Below are positions 55,601 through 62,107 of a stretch of 64,000 bases of DNA, piece by piece (within the stretch, counting starts at the first letter, position 1; the number at the start of each line of letters is the position of its first letter). The notes beneath the pieces were generated by a model, which made no database searches, was not told the DNA's origin, and saw only the letters and a list, made by a program, of their open reading frames with translations. Origin of the DNA: UBA1731 sp964567665 (GTDB lineage Bacteria; Verrucomicrobiota; Kiritimatiellia; RFP12; UBA1067); assembly GCA_964567665.1 (NCBI GenBank), contig CAZMNN010000009.1, positions 4,988-68,987 on the forward strand, read 5' to 3'. The position numbers and the translations under genes are program-made.

Positions 55601-56043
55601 TGTTTGATCCGCTGCCAGCGGGAAAATATGCGGTTCTCAACCTAAACCGGTTCATCAACGCCGACGGGCCGATGCCGGAGATGGGGCTGCACGATACGCA
55701 GTGCCTGAGGATGATATGGCCGGGGCTTAAATCGACGGATGCCGGATCGTCGCACAACCTTGGATGCGCCTACAAACGCGCACGTTTCGGACGTCCCGGA
55801 GAGCCGGCAAACTTCAAGTGGGACTATCCGTGGGATCCGCGCACGTCATACCCGTATCCCGTGATACGTGTCGCGGAATATCCGGCTGGCGACGGCGTCC
55901 GTTTCAGGTCGTGGAGCAACGAGGAGACGGCGGAGATTGCGGCGGTGCTTGTCGTTCCGGAACCGGATCGGGAACTGCGTTGCGCACTTACGAAATTCCT
56001 CTGCGGGCTGAACTGCGACCCGTGGCGGATGTCCGTGCGCTGA
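49699..56043 (+). CDS. Giant exported protein: polygalacturonase-like, LamG and transglutaminase-like domains
   Basis: 2114 residues. ATG 49699 follows AAAGGG/AGAGG and starts the signal peptide MKPSFAKTLSAALFGIAICSEMCA. Residues ~45-430 are a GH28-type right-handed beta-helix: EYGAKQDGKPVTEAIDAAI, NTDGLDLDS (N224-G227), QTDDTYTIKSG (D247, D248) and HGHTLLAIGSE (H279-H281), i.e. the polygalacturonase catalytic region. ~450-1130 are mixed helical and beta-sandwich domains of unknown kind. ~1145-1330 are a LamG sandwich (GTVEAWFKSDW, ADSLRVSSVCRY). ~1480-1600 look like a transglutaminase fold with Cys1528 or Cys1532, His1559 and Asp1574. The rest is beta-rich. A pectin- or uronic-acid-glycan-degrading exoenzyme is likely; the transglutaminase part may act on peptides or bind. 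Confidence 0.8.
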   Translation: MKPSFAKTLSAALFGIAICSEMCAEVKPIVVEGAPFPLTVAEWTPPPRDFPITEYGAKQDGKPVTEAIDAAIAAASKAGGGRVVLPPGEWLSGAFRLKSDVALVVEDGAVLHFPDDPVIVMRAPLRANGRPAITHQALIGATGCTNVAVMGGGTILSDVAYWHDNFMLNPQGGFPRPQVMHFEKCRNVRVEGVKVRGSPAWTMHFRICEDVVMRGVDSVCTGPNTDGLDLDSCNRALIENCSLDQTDDTYTIKSGFNEEGRRRNIPTQNVVIRNCRAVHGHTLLAIGSEVSGGIRNIYMTDCTVESDCWRFLFVKTNAKRGAFVENVWMENIKGVSAGTAVFETEMYYDGNPVKELTKKAAKTWPTAISNIVVRNVTCADAGYAVKVRGDPELPPKGLHAENIRIGKIRSQAVKASNAPELEVKDVREDPSVVREIAGVPPQVRTFDAAIDGRDAPAFDLAALETLSANEVCRRVLAARIAAEMKCGRNVAPRVTPQTALEKSYSGQYSRRLVKMLTDIGCALPGAWIADDVRQVSRSGKDVALDVVPDRAKGVVKVCLTNNGGKALEDIWCVVHLAPEWMTRRQTFRVGRVAPGETLVRTLECGAGAHYLPRPLGASPYAASVDFTQGGVRRRVWATAETPDAKRAPNLVDAVLHAGPMDVLDADDAVLCRASADGELPPLGRHGWKRVPFAGAAWYSASPQPRPYTEAERALLRGSRAYEVAAVQFETQSNTVTILRCTAPNWTDRAVAFLNGERIRLTSTTMNIPARIGLNRLVVKYPCRSGDTTAAFQMSVYPWDASTCWPCRAFPLAKLGRQIGQMPQPKDSLEFALEWNERRDVSVPYEVEISTNKLARLMKRPPSGFAVGALSAKGVKRLSASMLPGRSDGSVFLRFKVPSGTTGLVCRAVSRTKNVLADPDSTDNLFGGALTSSEKWVGTPRMKIESAGKDALVFSARSDGGPEATYDVPVPAGMCGKPVAFETDVENLSPESWSFLLRVRQLDAKGNVLPESVVDRRWTGLMMPANKRVRFAERGQLHTEAKTVRLFLKLGSAAKKHDRYGMPSSGTVLPHLRMTSLALRPAYSLPFPKYDDSNFGKGVSGESGDGAIRLGGSDEKAFWYQTRSLASWSDAVQQRDGLQMFFPTNAGTVEAWFKSDWRPDEYKANGVVKSRPIVLFQCYQSFRQHMCIGGKGAMLQLAYRPKPGTLELSLKDRFNTECKGAADAKLPSGRWCHLAVQWMPGGTAQLYVDGRKVLDLPVEKLRGLELHDPDVKWPSDEGGLEFYLGSTWQSARAHGEVDGSWPLFSGLADSLRVSSVCRYSGDFSPAKSFGLDGDTRALFSFDRNFDGVSATGAGRIPATTRSIGVGRVARDVMVGGKPLPYWPKGVPPENDPRVVLRGDNFSDLPTPADVEAARRPFRRSATLKPGETFSLNCPEKVTTDFVEIENVGDSPLLFPIVLNDGDVDTRSYGDLADSMALDGLTERQRADKVFGFVLSSMDYFMNHTAMFNPGSDVPRDVEYSAMRMFNGYCGFECGPLNNLAVNLFVEVAGLPAVQTAGYAHSFQQVFYGGRNHVYDVSFRRFFPAMDNETAAGLAEGDDECGVYPRLGVAAEYFTRKSTRGHWIQPPESLAKIGVTLNPGESFRVWQVNDGNCNDLLARTKTGPYRGYESPFRPDASALCHADTAKTFLQRTERFFPQYLNGFIRFDGAPKQGNPAFEEIAADSFCYSVRSGYPIVYAEYAAKRRDGTSVPLEISTDGGKTFRALSSPADYAVRARYAYLVKVNAPIGDIVRFTASTEVQLNPRIFPGRLKEGGNRLTLKASSDGLAKVTVQGRVPAGRISIPAAASSGAVVGAETLFYAFDPATSPVLDVIGASPSATVRTSGGVKASLSGGRLTLSAQPGKPRFAAATIVDGGAEKTLTVLVGTGVRFAVAKDAKMKDGAKMMPPDATSPQFRGRLSRANHGAEISFMFDPLPAGKYAVLNLNRFINADGPMPEMGLHDTQCLRMIWPGLKSTDAGSSHNLGCAYKRARFGRPGEPANFKWDYPWDPRTSYPYPVIRVAEYPAGDGVRFRSWSNEETAEIAAVLVVPEPDRELRCALTKFLCGLNCDPWRMSVR

Positions 56044-56076
56044 ACGCTCTGCACGGATGTCGGCACCAAAGCGGCT

Positions 56077-56125
56077 TTTACATATTTTGTAATCGTAGAC
56101 AACCTGCTTTTACAGGATGTGTAAA
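56077..56125. promoter_or_regulatory. Twin TTACA-N5-TGTAA dyads (candidate enhancer sites)
   Basis: Site 1 TTTACA-TATTT-TGTAA (56077-56092) and site 2 TTTACA-GGATG-TGTAAA (56109-56125). Centres are 32 bp apart, about three helical turns, and lie roughly 150 and 120 bp before the predicted sigma-54 start of gdhA, the position expected for enhancer-binding-protein sites. Confidence 0.65.
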
Positions 56126-56210
56126 TACGCTGCCAAGAGGCAAATGAGCAAAACATGAAAATGGCATCAAATCGGTCACAGGGATTCCAGTTGGGCGGAG
56201 TGGCTATGAT

Positions 56211-56230
56211 TTGGCACGAAAACTGCTTAC
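56211..56230 (+). promoter_or_regulatory. Sigma-54 (-24/-12) promoter of gdhA
   Basis: TTGGCACGAAAACTGCTTAC: GG (-24) and GC (-12) are separated by exactly 10 bp. It matches the consensus TGGCACG-N4-TTGCW except C for the first T of TTGC. The predicted start is near 56238, leaving a ~38-nt leader with AAGGA before ATG 56276. Confidence 0.75.
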
Positions 56231-56275
56231 ACATTGACAAGGATATTGTATACCCGCAAAACTAAGGAATAGAAA

Positions 56276-57640
56276 ATGAGCAAGTATGTGCAGAATGTCT
56301 TGGCGGACGTCAAGGCGAAGAATCCGAACGAACCGGAATACATTCAGGCGGTGGAGGAGGTTCTCCTTACGCTTGATCCGGTGCTGGAGGCGAACAAGCA
56401 GTATGAGGCGTCGGCCATTCTTGAGCGCATTGTCGAGCCTGAGCGTGTGATCATGTTCCGCGTTCCGTGGATTGACGACAAGGGCTTCGTCCGCGTAAAC
56501 CGTGGCTACCGCGTTCAGTACAACTCGGCGATCGGGCCTTACAAGGGCGGTCTCCGCTTCGACCCCACGGTGAACCTTTCCGTCCTCAAGTTCCTCGGCT
56601 TCGAGCAGGTCTTCAAGAACTCGCTCACCACGCTTCCGATGGGCGGCGGCAAGGGCGGTTCGGACTTCAATCCGAAGCAGAGCCCGCACACCCCCGGCGT
56701 CCGCTGCAGCGACAACGAGGTGATGCGCTTCTGCCAGAGCTTCATGACCGAGTTGTACCGCCACATCGGGCCTGACACCGACGTTCCGGCGGGCGACATG
56801 AACGTAGGCGGCCGCGAGATCGGATATCTCTTCGGCCAGTACAAGCGCATCGCGAACGAGTGGACCGGCGTCCTCACCGGCAAGGCCCGCGAGTTCGGCG
56901 GATCGCTCGTCCGTCCCGAGGCAACCGGCTACGGCGACGTCTACTTCGCCGAGAACATGCTTGCGGTCAAGGGCGAGACGCTTGAAGGCAAGGTCTGCGC
57001 CGTTTCCGGATCCGGCAACGTCGCATCCTTCGCGACGCAGAAGCTCATCCGCCTTGGCGCGAAGGTCGTCACGCTCTCCGACCGCTCCGGTACGCTTTAT
57101 GTCGAGAACGGCTACACCGAGCAGCTTCTCAACGAGGTGATGAACCTCAAGAACGTGAAGCGCGGCGAGCTCTCCGAACTCGCTTCCGCCGGCAAGTTCT
57201 TCAAGGGCGCGAATCCGTGGCAGATTGCGGACAAGCTTGACTGCGCGTTCCCCTGCTCGCGCCAGAACGAACTCAACGGCGAGGATGCCAAGTATCTGCT
57301 CGATCACGGCGTCAAGCTCGTCGGCGAAGGCGCGAACATGCCCTCCACCCCGGAGGCCGTCGAGGCGTTCCTCGGTGCGAACATCCTCTACTCGCCCGGC
57401 AAGGCCTCCAACGCCGGCGGCGTTGCGACGTCTGGCCTTGAGATGAGCCAGAACTCCGAGCGTCTCTCCTGGTCTGCCGAGGAGGTCGATGCGAAGCTTC
57501 GCGGCATCATGAAGGACATCCACGACAATGCGTACGAGGCGGCGGCCAAGTACGGCAAGAAGGGCAACTACGTCGTCGGCGCGAACATCGCAGGCTTCGT
57601 GAAGGTCGCCAACGCCATGGTCGCGCAGGGCGTCTGCTGA
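56276..57640 (+). CDS. gdhA: Glutamate dehydrogenase, NADP-specific type
   Basis: Reductive amination of 2-oxoglutarate with ammonia, i.e. ammonia assimilation at high ammonium. Family blocks: RVNRGYRVQYNSAIGPYKGG, LRFDPTVNLSVLKFLGFEQ, LPMGGGKGGSDFNPKQ (catalytic Lys region), DTDVPAGDMNVGGREIGY, RPEATGYGDVYF, AVSGSGNVASFA (nucleotide fold), EGANMPSTPEA and SNAGGVATSGLEM. 454 residues, the hexameric small type (E. coli GdhA 447). The ATG has AAGGA 7 nt upstream. It stands alone between the exoenzyme gene and a terminator. A sigma-54 promoter with two upstream dyads suggests nitrogen control. Confidence 0.96.
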   Translation: MSKYVQNVLADVKAKNPNEPEYIQAVEEVLLTLDPVLEANKQYEASAILERIVEPERVIMFRVPWIDDKGFVRVNRGYRVQYNSAIGPYKGGLRFDPTVNLSVLKFLGFEQVFKNSLTTLPMGGGKGGSDFNPKQSPHTPGVRCSDNEVMRFCQSFMTELYRHIGPDTDVPAGDMNVGGREIGYLFGQYKRIANEWTGVLTGKAREFGGSLVRPEATGYGDVYFAENMLAVKGETLEGKVCAVSGSGNVASFATQKLIRLGAKVVTLSDRSGTLYVENGYTEQLLNEVMNLKNVKRGELSELASAGKFFKGANPWQIADKLDCAFPCSRQNELNGEDAKYLLDHGVKLVGEGANMPSTPEAVEAFLGANILYSPGKASNAGGVATSGLEMSQNSERLSWSAEEVDAKLRGIMKDIHDNAYEAAAKYGKKGNYVVGANIAGFVKVANAMVAQGVC

Positions 57641-57668
57641 CGCTGACTGCACACCACTGTGCGTTCGG

Positions 57669-57703
57669 AAGGGAGGGCCGGCGACCGCTTGCCCTCCCTT
57701 TTT
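57669..57703 (+). terminator. Intrinsic terminator of gdhA
   Basis: AAGGGAGGGC pairs with GCCCTCCCTT across a 12-nt loop, followed by a T5 run. A textbook Rho-independent terminator 28 nt after the stop. Confidence 0.9.
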
Positions 57704-57719
57704 GTACGGAGCGTCGCTA

Positions 57720-57748
57720 TTGAACGCAGTGGGGTGTTTTGGTAGAAT
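57720..57748 (+). promoter_or_regulatory. Promoter of the rpiB-glyA fusion operon
   Basis: TTGAAC (57720-57725), 17 bp, TAGAAT (57743-57748) preceded by TGG. The leader is about 27 nt. Confidence 0.75.
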
Positions 57749-57781
57749 ACCGCTCAAATTTCAGAAAGGTTTGCTACACTC

Positions 57782-59449
57782 ATGAAGATTGCTATCGGCG
57801 CCGATCATGGCGGATTCGAACTCAAGGCCAGGCTGATGGCCGCATTCAGGGACTGTCAGGACATGGGGTGCTTCGATCCCGAGGCCTGCGACTATCCGGA
57901 CTACGCCGAAGAGGTCGCCATGGCCGTGGCGAAGGGCGATGCCGACTTCGGAGTTCTCCTCTGCCGCACCGGCATCGGGATGTCGATGGCGGCAAACCGC
58001 TTCCACAATGTTCGTGCGGCTCTGTGCCGCACGGTAAAGGACGCCGAGACGGCGCGACGCCACAATGGCGCGAACGTGCTGTGCATCGGCGCCGACGTCA
58101 CGGACGAGAAGACGGCGCGTGACATGCTTGCGGCGTTTGTCTCCACGTCCGCCGATGATGCGCCGCGTCACGTCATCCGCCGCCGGAAGGTCGAGCGCGC
58201 GAAGCGGCTCGCCGATTTCTCGCTGCTCGCGTCCGAGGATGTCGAGGTCTGGCAGGCGATAAAGGATCAGGTCGTCCAGGAGGATACCGAGATTAACCTC
58301 ATCGCATCGGAGAACACTTCGTCGCGGGCGGTGAGGCTTGCGGCCGGAAGCGTTCTCATGAACAAGTACGCCGAGGGCTATCCGGGCAAGCGGTGGTATT
58401 CGGGATGCCTGCCGGTGGACGCCGCAGAGGAGCTGGCGCGTCAGAGGGCTTGCCAGCTTTTCGGCGCAGAGCACGCGAACGTGCAGCCGCACTGCGGAAG
58501 CTCGGCGAACATGGCCGTGTACCTTGCGACGATCAAGCCCGGCGACACGATCCTTTCGCTGTCGCTCGACCAGGGCGGACACCTTTCGCACGGCTCTCCG
58601 GTCAACTTCTCCGGAAAGCTCTACAACATAGTTCCGTACACGGTGGACAGGCAGACCGAACGCCTCGACTACGATGCGCTTGAGAGGCAGGCCATGGAGG
58701 TTCGTCCGAAGATACTTCTTTCCGGCGCCAGCGCATACCCCCGTGCGATAGACTTCCGCCGCATACGCGAAATCTGCGACAAGTGCGGCGCGATAATGAT
58801 GGTGGACATGGCGCACATCGCCGGTCTTGTAGCCGGCGGCGCGCACGAATCCCCTGTGCCGTACGCCGACTTCGTCACCAGCACCACGCACAAGACCCTT
58901 CGCGGTCCGCGTGGCGGTCTCGTGCTCTGCAAGGAGAAGTATGCCAAGGCGCTCGACTCCGCAGTGTTTCCGGGAATGCAGGGCGGTCCGCTCGAAAACA
59001 TAATCGCCGCCAAGGCGATCTGCTTCCGCGAGTGGATGAAGCCTGAGATGAAGGACTACGCCGCGCAGATCGTCAAGAACTGCAAGGCGATGTGCCAGGC
59101 GGTGCAGAGCCGCGGCTTCAGGATCGTCAGCGGCGGCACGGACAACCACCTCTTCCTCGTGGACGTGAAGGCGAAGGGCATGACCGGCAAGGATGCCGCC
59201 GCAGCGCTCGACGCCGCCGGAATCGTAGTGAACAAGAACACGATTCCGTACGACACCGAATCGCCTTTCAGGACGAGCGGCATCCGCGTGGGAACTGCGT
59301 CCATCACCACACGCGGAATGAAGGAGGCGGAGTCCGCCACAATCGGCGGATGGATTGCGGACATACTTTCCGACATCACCAACACCTCGCTCCAGCAGAA
59401 GATAAAGGCGGAGGCCGCAAAGCTCGTTGCCGGCTTCCCTGTGCCGTGA
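57782..59449 (+). CDS. glyA: Fused ribose-5-phosphate isomerase B and serine hydroxymethyltransferase
   Basis: A single 555-residue ORF. Residues 1-~140 are RpiB: MKIAIGADHGGFELK with Asp8-His9, and GVLLCRTGIGMSMAANR with Cys61 (usual CGTG; here Arg62), interconverting ribose-5-P and ribulose-5-P. From ~145 it is SHMT: NLIASEN, YAEGYPGKRWYSGC, VQPHCGSSANMAVYLA, VDMAHIAGLVAGG, TSTTHKTLRGPRGG with the PLP-binding Lys371, and TSGIRVGTASITTRG, which makes glycine and methylene-THF from serine. There is no stop or frameshift at the joint (a basic linker, RRRKVERAKRLADF). rpiB next to glyA is common, so fusion is a plausible step. GTGA overlap with rimO. Confidence 0.93.
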   Translation: MKIAIGADHGGFELKARLMAAFRDCQDMGCFDPEACDYPDYAEEVAMAVAKGDADFGVLLCRTGIGMSMAANRFHNVRAALCRTVKDAETARRHNGANVLCIGADVTDEKTARDMLAAFVSTSADDAPRHVIRRRKVERAKRLADFSLLASEDVEVWQAIKDQVVQEDTEINLIASENTSSRAVRLAAGSVLMNKYAEGYPGKRWYSGCLPVDAAEELARQRACQLFGAEHANVQPHCGSSANMAVYLATIKPGDTILSLSLDQGGHLSHGSPVNFSGKLYNIVPYTVDRQTERLDYDALERQAMEVRPKILLSGASAYPRAIDFRRIREICDKCGAIMMVDMAHIAGLVAGGAHESPVPYADFVTSTTHKTLRGPRGGLVLCKEKYAKALDSAVFPGMQGGPLENIIAAKAICFREWMKPEMKDYAAQIVKNCKAMCQAVQSRGFRIVSGGTDNHLFLVDVKAKGMTGKDAAAALDAAGIVVNKNTIPYDTESPFRTSGIRVGTASITTRGMKEAESATIGGWIADILSDITNTSLQQKIKAEAAKLVAGFPVP

Positions 59450-60690
59450 CCGTCGGTTTCGTGAGCCTTGGCTGCGCGAAGAACGCAGCCGATCTTGAAG
59501 TGCGGGCGGGGCGTTTCCTCTCCGAGGGATGGACGCTCGCACCTGATCCGGACAGGTGCGACACGCTTGTCGTGAACACTTGCGCGTTCATCGCCTCCGC
59601 CCGTGAGGAGGCGGAGCGCGAGATTCGCCGTGCGCTTGAGCTGAAGCGTCGCGGCGACGTGAAGTGCGTGGTCGTGGCCGGCTGCTACCCGGAACGCTAT
59701 CCGGAACGCGCCGAGATGTTCCCCGGCGTTGATGCGTGGGAGGGTGTGCCGAAGAGGTTCGATTGCCAGCGCGTTCCGGGGCTGAGGTTCTCAGGGAAGG
59801 CGTATGCCTATCTCAAGATTGCTGAAGGATGCGCCCATCGCTGCGCGTACTGCGCAATCCCCGGCATACGCGGCGGCTACCGTTCGCGTCCGCTCAGGGC
59901 AGTCCTGCGGGATGCGCGGGATCTTGTGCGCACCGGCGTCAAGGAGATAAACCTGATTGCCCAGGATCCGATGCTGTACGGAGTGGACATGAGGGACGGG
60001 CGCGGAACCGACATCGTCACTCTGCTCAGGTCTTTGGACAGGATGCGCGGCGATTTCCGGGTGCGCGTTCTCTATTCCTATCCGAGCGAGATCACCGACG
60101 AATTTCTCGACTGGATGCGCACAAGCCCACGCGCCGTGAGGTACGTGGACGTTCCGCTTCAGCATACCGATCCCGCCATCCTGAAGGCGATGGCGAGAGG
60201 GAGCGCGGTGAAGGCGACGCTTGCGGCTGCGGAGCGGATTCGCTCGGCCGTGCCGGGCGTCACGCTGCGCACAACCGTCATGACCGGTTTTCCGGGCGAG
60301 ACGGACGAAAGCTTTGCAAGGCTTCTTGCGGACGTGAAGCGCATGGAGTTTGACCATCTCGGCGTGTTCGCCTATTCGCCGGAGGAGGGTACCGCCGCCG
60401 CGAAGATGAAGGGACGGCCGTCGGCGAAGGTCGCGGAATCCCGCGCACTCAAGATAATGTCGGCGCAGAAGCGGATATGGGAGAGAAAGTCGGCGGCGAT
60501 GGTAGGGCGCACGTATTCCGCGCTTGTCGTTGCGCCAGGCGTCGCAAGGCTTGAGAGCCAGGCGCCGGATGTTGACGGGGTTGTGCATCTCAAGGGAGCC
60601 GGAAAAGTGCCCGTAGGTGAATTTGTGGATATCCGTATCACCGAGGTTCTCGGATATGACTTTGCGGGTGTTCCCGTGAAAAAAGGCTAA
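59446..60690 (+). CDS. rimO: Ribosomal protein uS12 methylthiotransferase
   Basis: Radical-SAM enzyme that methylthiolates the conserved Asp of ribosomal protein uS12. The N-terminal cluster-binding domain has FVSLGCAKNAADLE, VVNTCAFIASA and VVAGCYPERY (three Cys). The radical-SAM loop is GCAHRCAYCAIPGIRG (CxxxCxxC). Then VDVPLQHTDPAILKAMARG and MTGFPGETDESF, with a C-terminal TRAM domain. SLGCAKN and PLQH fit RimO better than MiaB. 414 residues, slightly short. The GTG start at 59446 overlaps the glyA stop; no start further upstream fits the family. Confidence 0.93.
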   Translation: MTVGFVSLGCAKNAADLEVRAGRFLSEGWTLAPDPDRCDTLVVNTCAFIASAREEAEREIRRALELKRRGDVKCVVVAGCYPERYPERAEMFPGVDAWEGVPKRFDCQRVPGLRFSGKAYAYLKIAEGCAHRCAYCAIPGIRGGYRSRPLRAVLRDARDLVRTGVKEINLIAQDPMLYGVDMRDGRGTDIVTLLRSLDRMRGDFRVRVLYSYPSEITDEFLDWMRTSPRAVRYVDVPLQHTDPAILKAMARGSAVKATLAAAERIRSAVPGVTLRTTVMTGFPGETDESFARLLADVKRMEFDHLGVFAYSPEEGTAAAKMKGRPSAKVAESRALKIMSAQKRIWERKSAAMVGRTYSALVVAPGVARLESQAPDVDGVVHLKGAGKVPVGEFVDIRITEVLGYDFAGVPVKKG

Positions 60691-60693
60691 ATT

Positions 60694-62100
60694 ATGAAGA
60701 GGCAAAAAGGAATTGTGTCGGCGGCGTTTGCGCTGTGTGCGGCTCTGCTCTGTGCAGGGGAATGTCCGAAATACGTGTTTCTGTTCATCGGCGACGGAAT
60801 GTCCATGCCGCAGCGCATGGTGGCCGAGGAGTTTGCGGCCAAGACCGGATATGGTGAACTCGCGATGAACAGGCTGCCGTATCAGGTGTGTACGCGCACG
60901 AAGTCCGCCAATGCCGTGATAACGGATTCCGCAGCGGCCGCGACTGCGATTGCGTGTGGCGCAAAGACCGACAATTCGATGCTTGGCGTGCTTCCTGACG
61001 GGACGCGGCTCGAATCGATGGCTGAGGTCGCAAAGCGCACGGGAAAGAAGGTGGGGATTGTGACGACCACGACAATCTCACACGCCACGCCGGCCGGGTT
61101 CTACGCCCACCGCAAGAGCCGGGGCGAGGCGTACAGGATTGGACTTGACCTTGTTGACAGCGGATTCGACTATTTTGCAGGTGGCGGATTCGGCGGGCTT
61201 GAGGACGACCGCAAGGATTCTCTCTATCGCGGAAACATCTACGACCTTGCCCGCAAGGCGGGCTACACGGTGGCGACGAACATTGAGACGTGGGCGGCCC
61301 TGCGTCCCGGCGCAAAGGCGCTTTGCACTCTCGCCGTGAATGGCCTTGGATATGTGATAGACAGAAAACAGTCCATCCCGAGGTTGGCGTCGCTTGTCGA
61401 GAAGGGGATTGAGGTCTTGGACAACCCCGCCGGGTTCTTCATGATGTGCGAGGGCGGTGTCCTGGACTGGGCCGGACACGCCAACGATGCCGCCACGAAC
61501 CTTCGCGAGGTGCTTGGGCTTAATGATGCGGTCAAGGTTGCGCTTGCGTTCGCCGAGAAGCATCCGGACGATACGCTTATCATCACCACGGGCGACCACG
61601 AGACGGGGGGGCTTTCCATGGGGTTTGCCGGAACCGGCGGCAAGTTCAAGGTGGAGCTTCTTGCCGGACAGAAGATGTCGACCGAAAACTTTTCTGGAAT
61701 AGTCAAGAAGATGTTGATGGACGATGTAGACATCCCGTTCGAGCGCATCAAGCCGCTGATAACGGAGAACTACGGTCTTGTCTTCGGCGGAGAGACGGCT
61801 GATCCGATGAAGGTCACGGAGGCTGAGGAGAAGGTTCTGAGAAATGCGTTTGAGAAGGACAGGGAGCAAACCAGAAAGCGCATAGCGGATACGACGGCGT
61901 ACGATGCCAGCAGACGCTACAGGTTCGCCGCCACCGTATGCGGTGTGCTTGCCGCACACGCCGGAATCGGATGGAGTTCTGGAAACCACACCGCGCTCCC
62001 CACGCTCACGACGGCGCAGGGACGCCATGCCGACATTCTCATGGGCATGGCCGAAAACACGGATATCGGCCGTCGCGTCAAGGAGCTTCTGCTCAAATAG
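60694..62100 (+). CDS. phoA: Exported alkaline phosphatase
   Basis: Periplasmic zinc/magnesium phosphomonoesterase. Signal peptide MKRQKGIVSAAFALCAALLCAGE. Catalytic and metal motifs: FLFIGDGMSMPQ, VITDSAAAATAIACG (nucleophilic Ser), TTTTISHATPAGFYAH, FMMCEGGVLDWAGHANDAA, ITTGDHETGGLS and WSSGNHTALPT. 468 residues. The ATG follows AAAAGG and lies 3 nt after rimO, so its expression is linked to the rimO/glyA operon rather than to an obvious Pho box. Confidence 0.94.
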   Translation: MKRQKGIVSAAFALCAALLCAGECPKYVFLFIGDGMSMPQRMVAEEFAAKTGYGELAMNRLPYQVCTRTKSANAVITDSAAAATAIACGAKTDNSMLGVLPDGTRLESMAEVAKRTGKKVGIVTTTTISHATPAGFYAHRKSRGEAYRIGLDLVDSGFDYFAGGGFGGLEDDRKDSLYRGNIYDLARKAGYTVATNIETWAALRPGAKALCTLAVNGLGYVIDRKQSIPRLASLVEKGIEVLDNPAGFFMMCEGGVLDWAGHANDAATNLREVLGLNDAVKVALAFAEKHPDDTLIITTGDHETGGLSMGFAGTGGKFKVELLAGQKMSTENFSGIVKKMLMDDVDIPFERIKPLITENYGLVFGGETADPMKVTEAEEKVLRNAFEKDREQTRKRIADTTAYDASRRYRFAATVCGVLAAHAGIGWSSGNHTALPTLTTAQGRHADILMGMAENTDIGRRVKELLLK

Positions 62101-62107
62101 CCGGAAC

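Noticed and set aside
56234..56254. TTGACA at 56234 as a sigma-70 -35 for gdhA
   Set aside because: The only TATA-like box (56249-56254) is 9 bp away, and a 17-bp spacing would put the -10 almost on the start codon; the sigma-54 element fits better.
57775..57780. TACACT as -10 of the rpiB-glyA gene
   Set aside because: It ends 1 nt before the ATG, so transcription would start inside the gene; the TTGAAC/TAGAAT pair upstream is better.
57761..59542. 593-codon ORF antisense to rpiB-glyA
   Set aside because: His/Arg/Val-rich shadow translation of a clearly conserved enzyme on the other strand.
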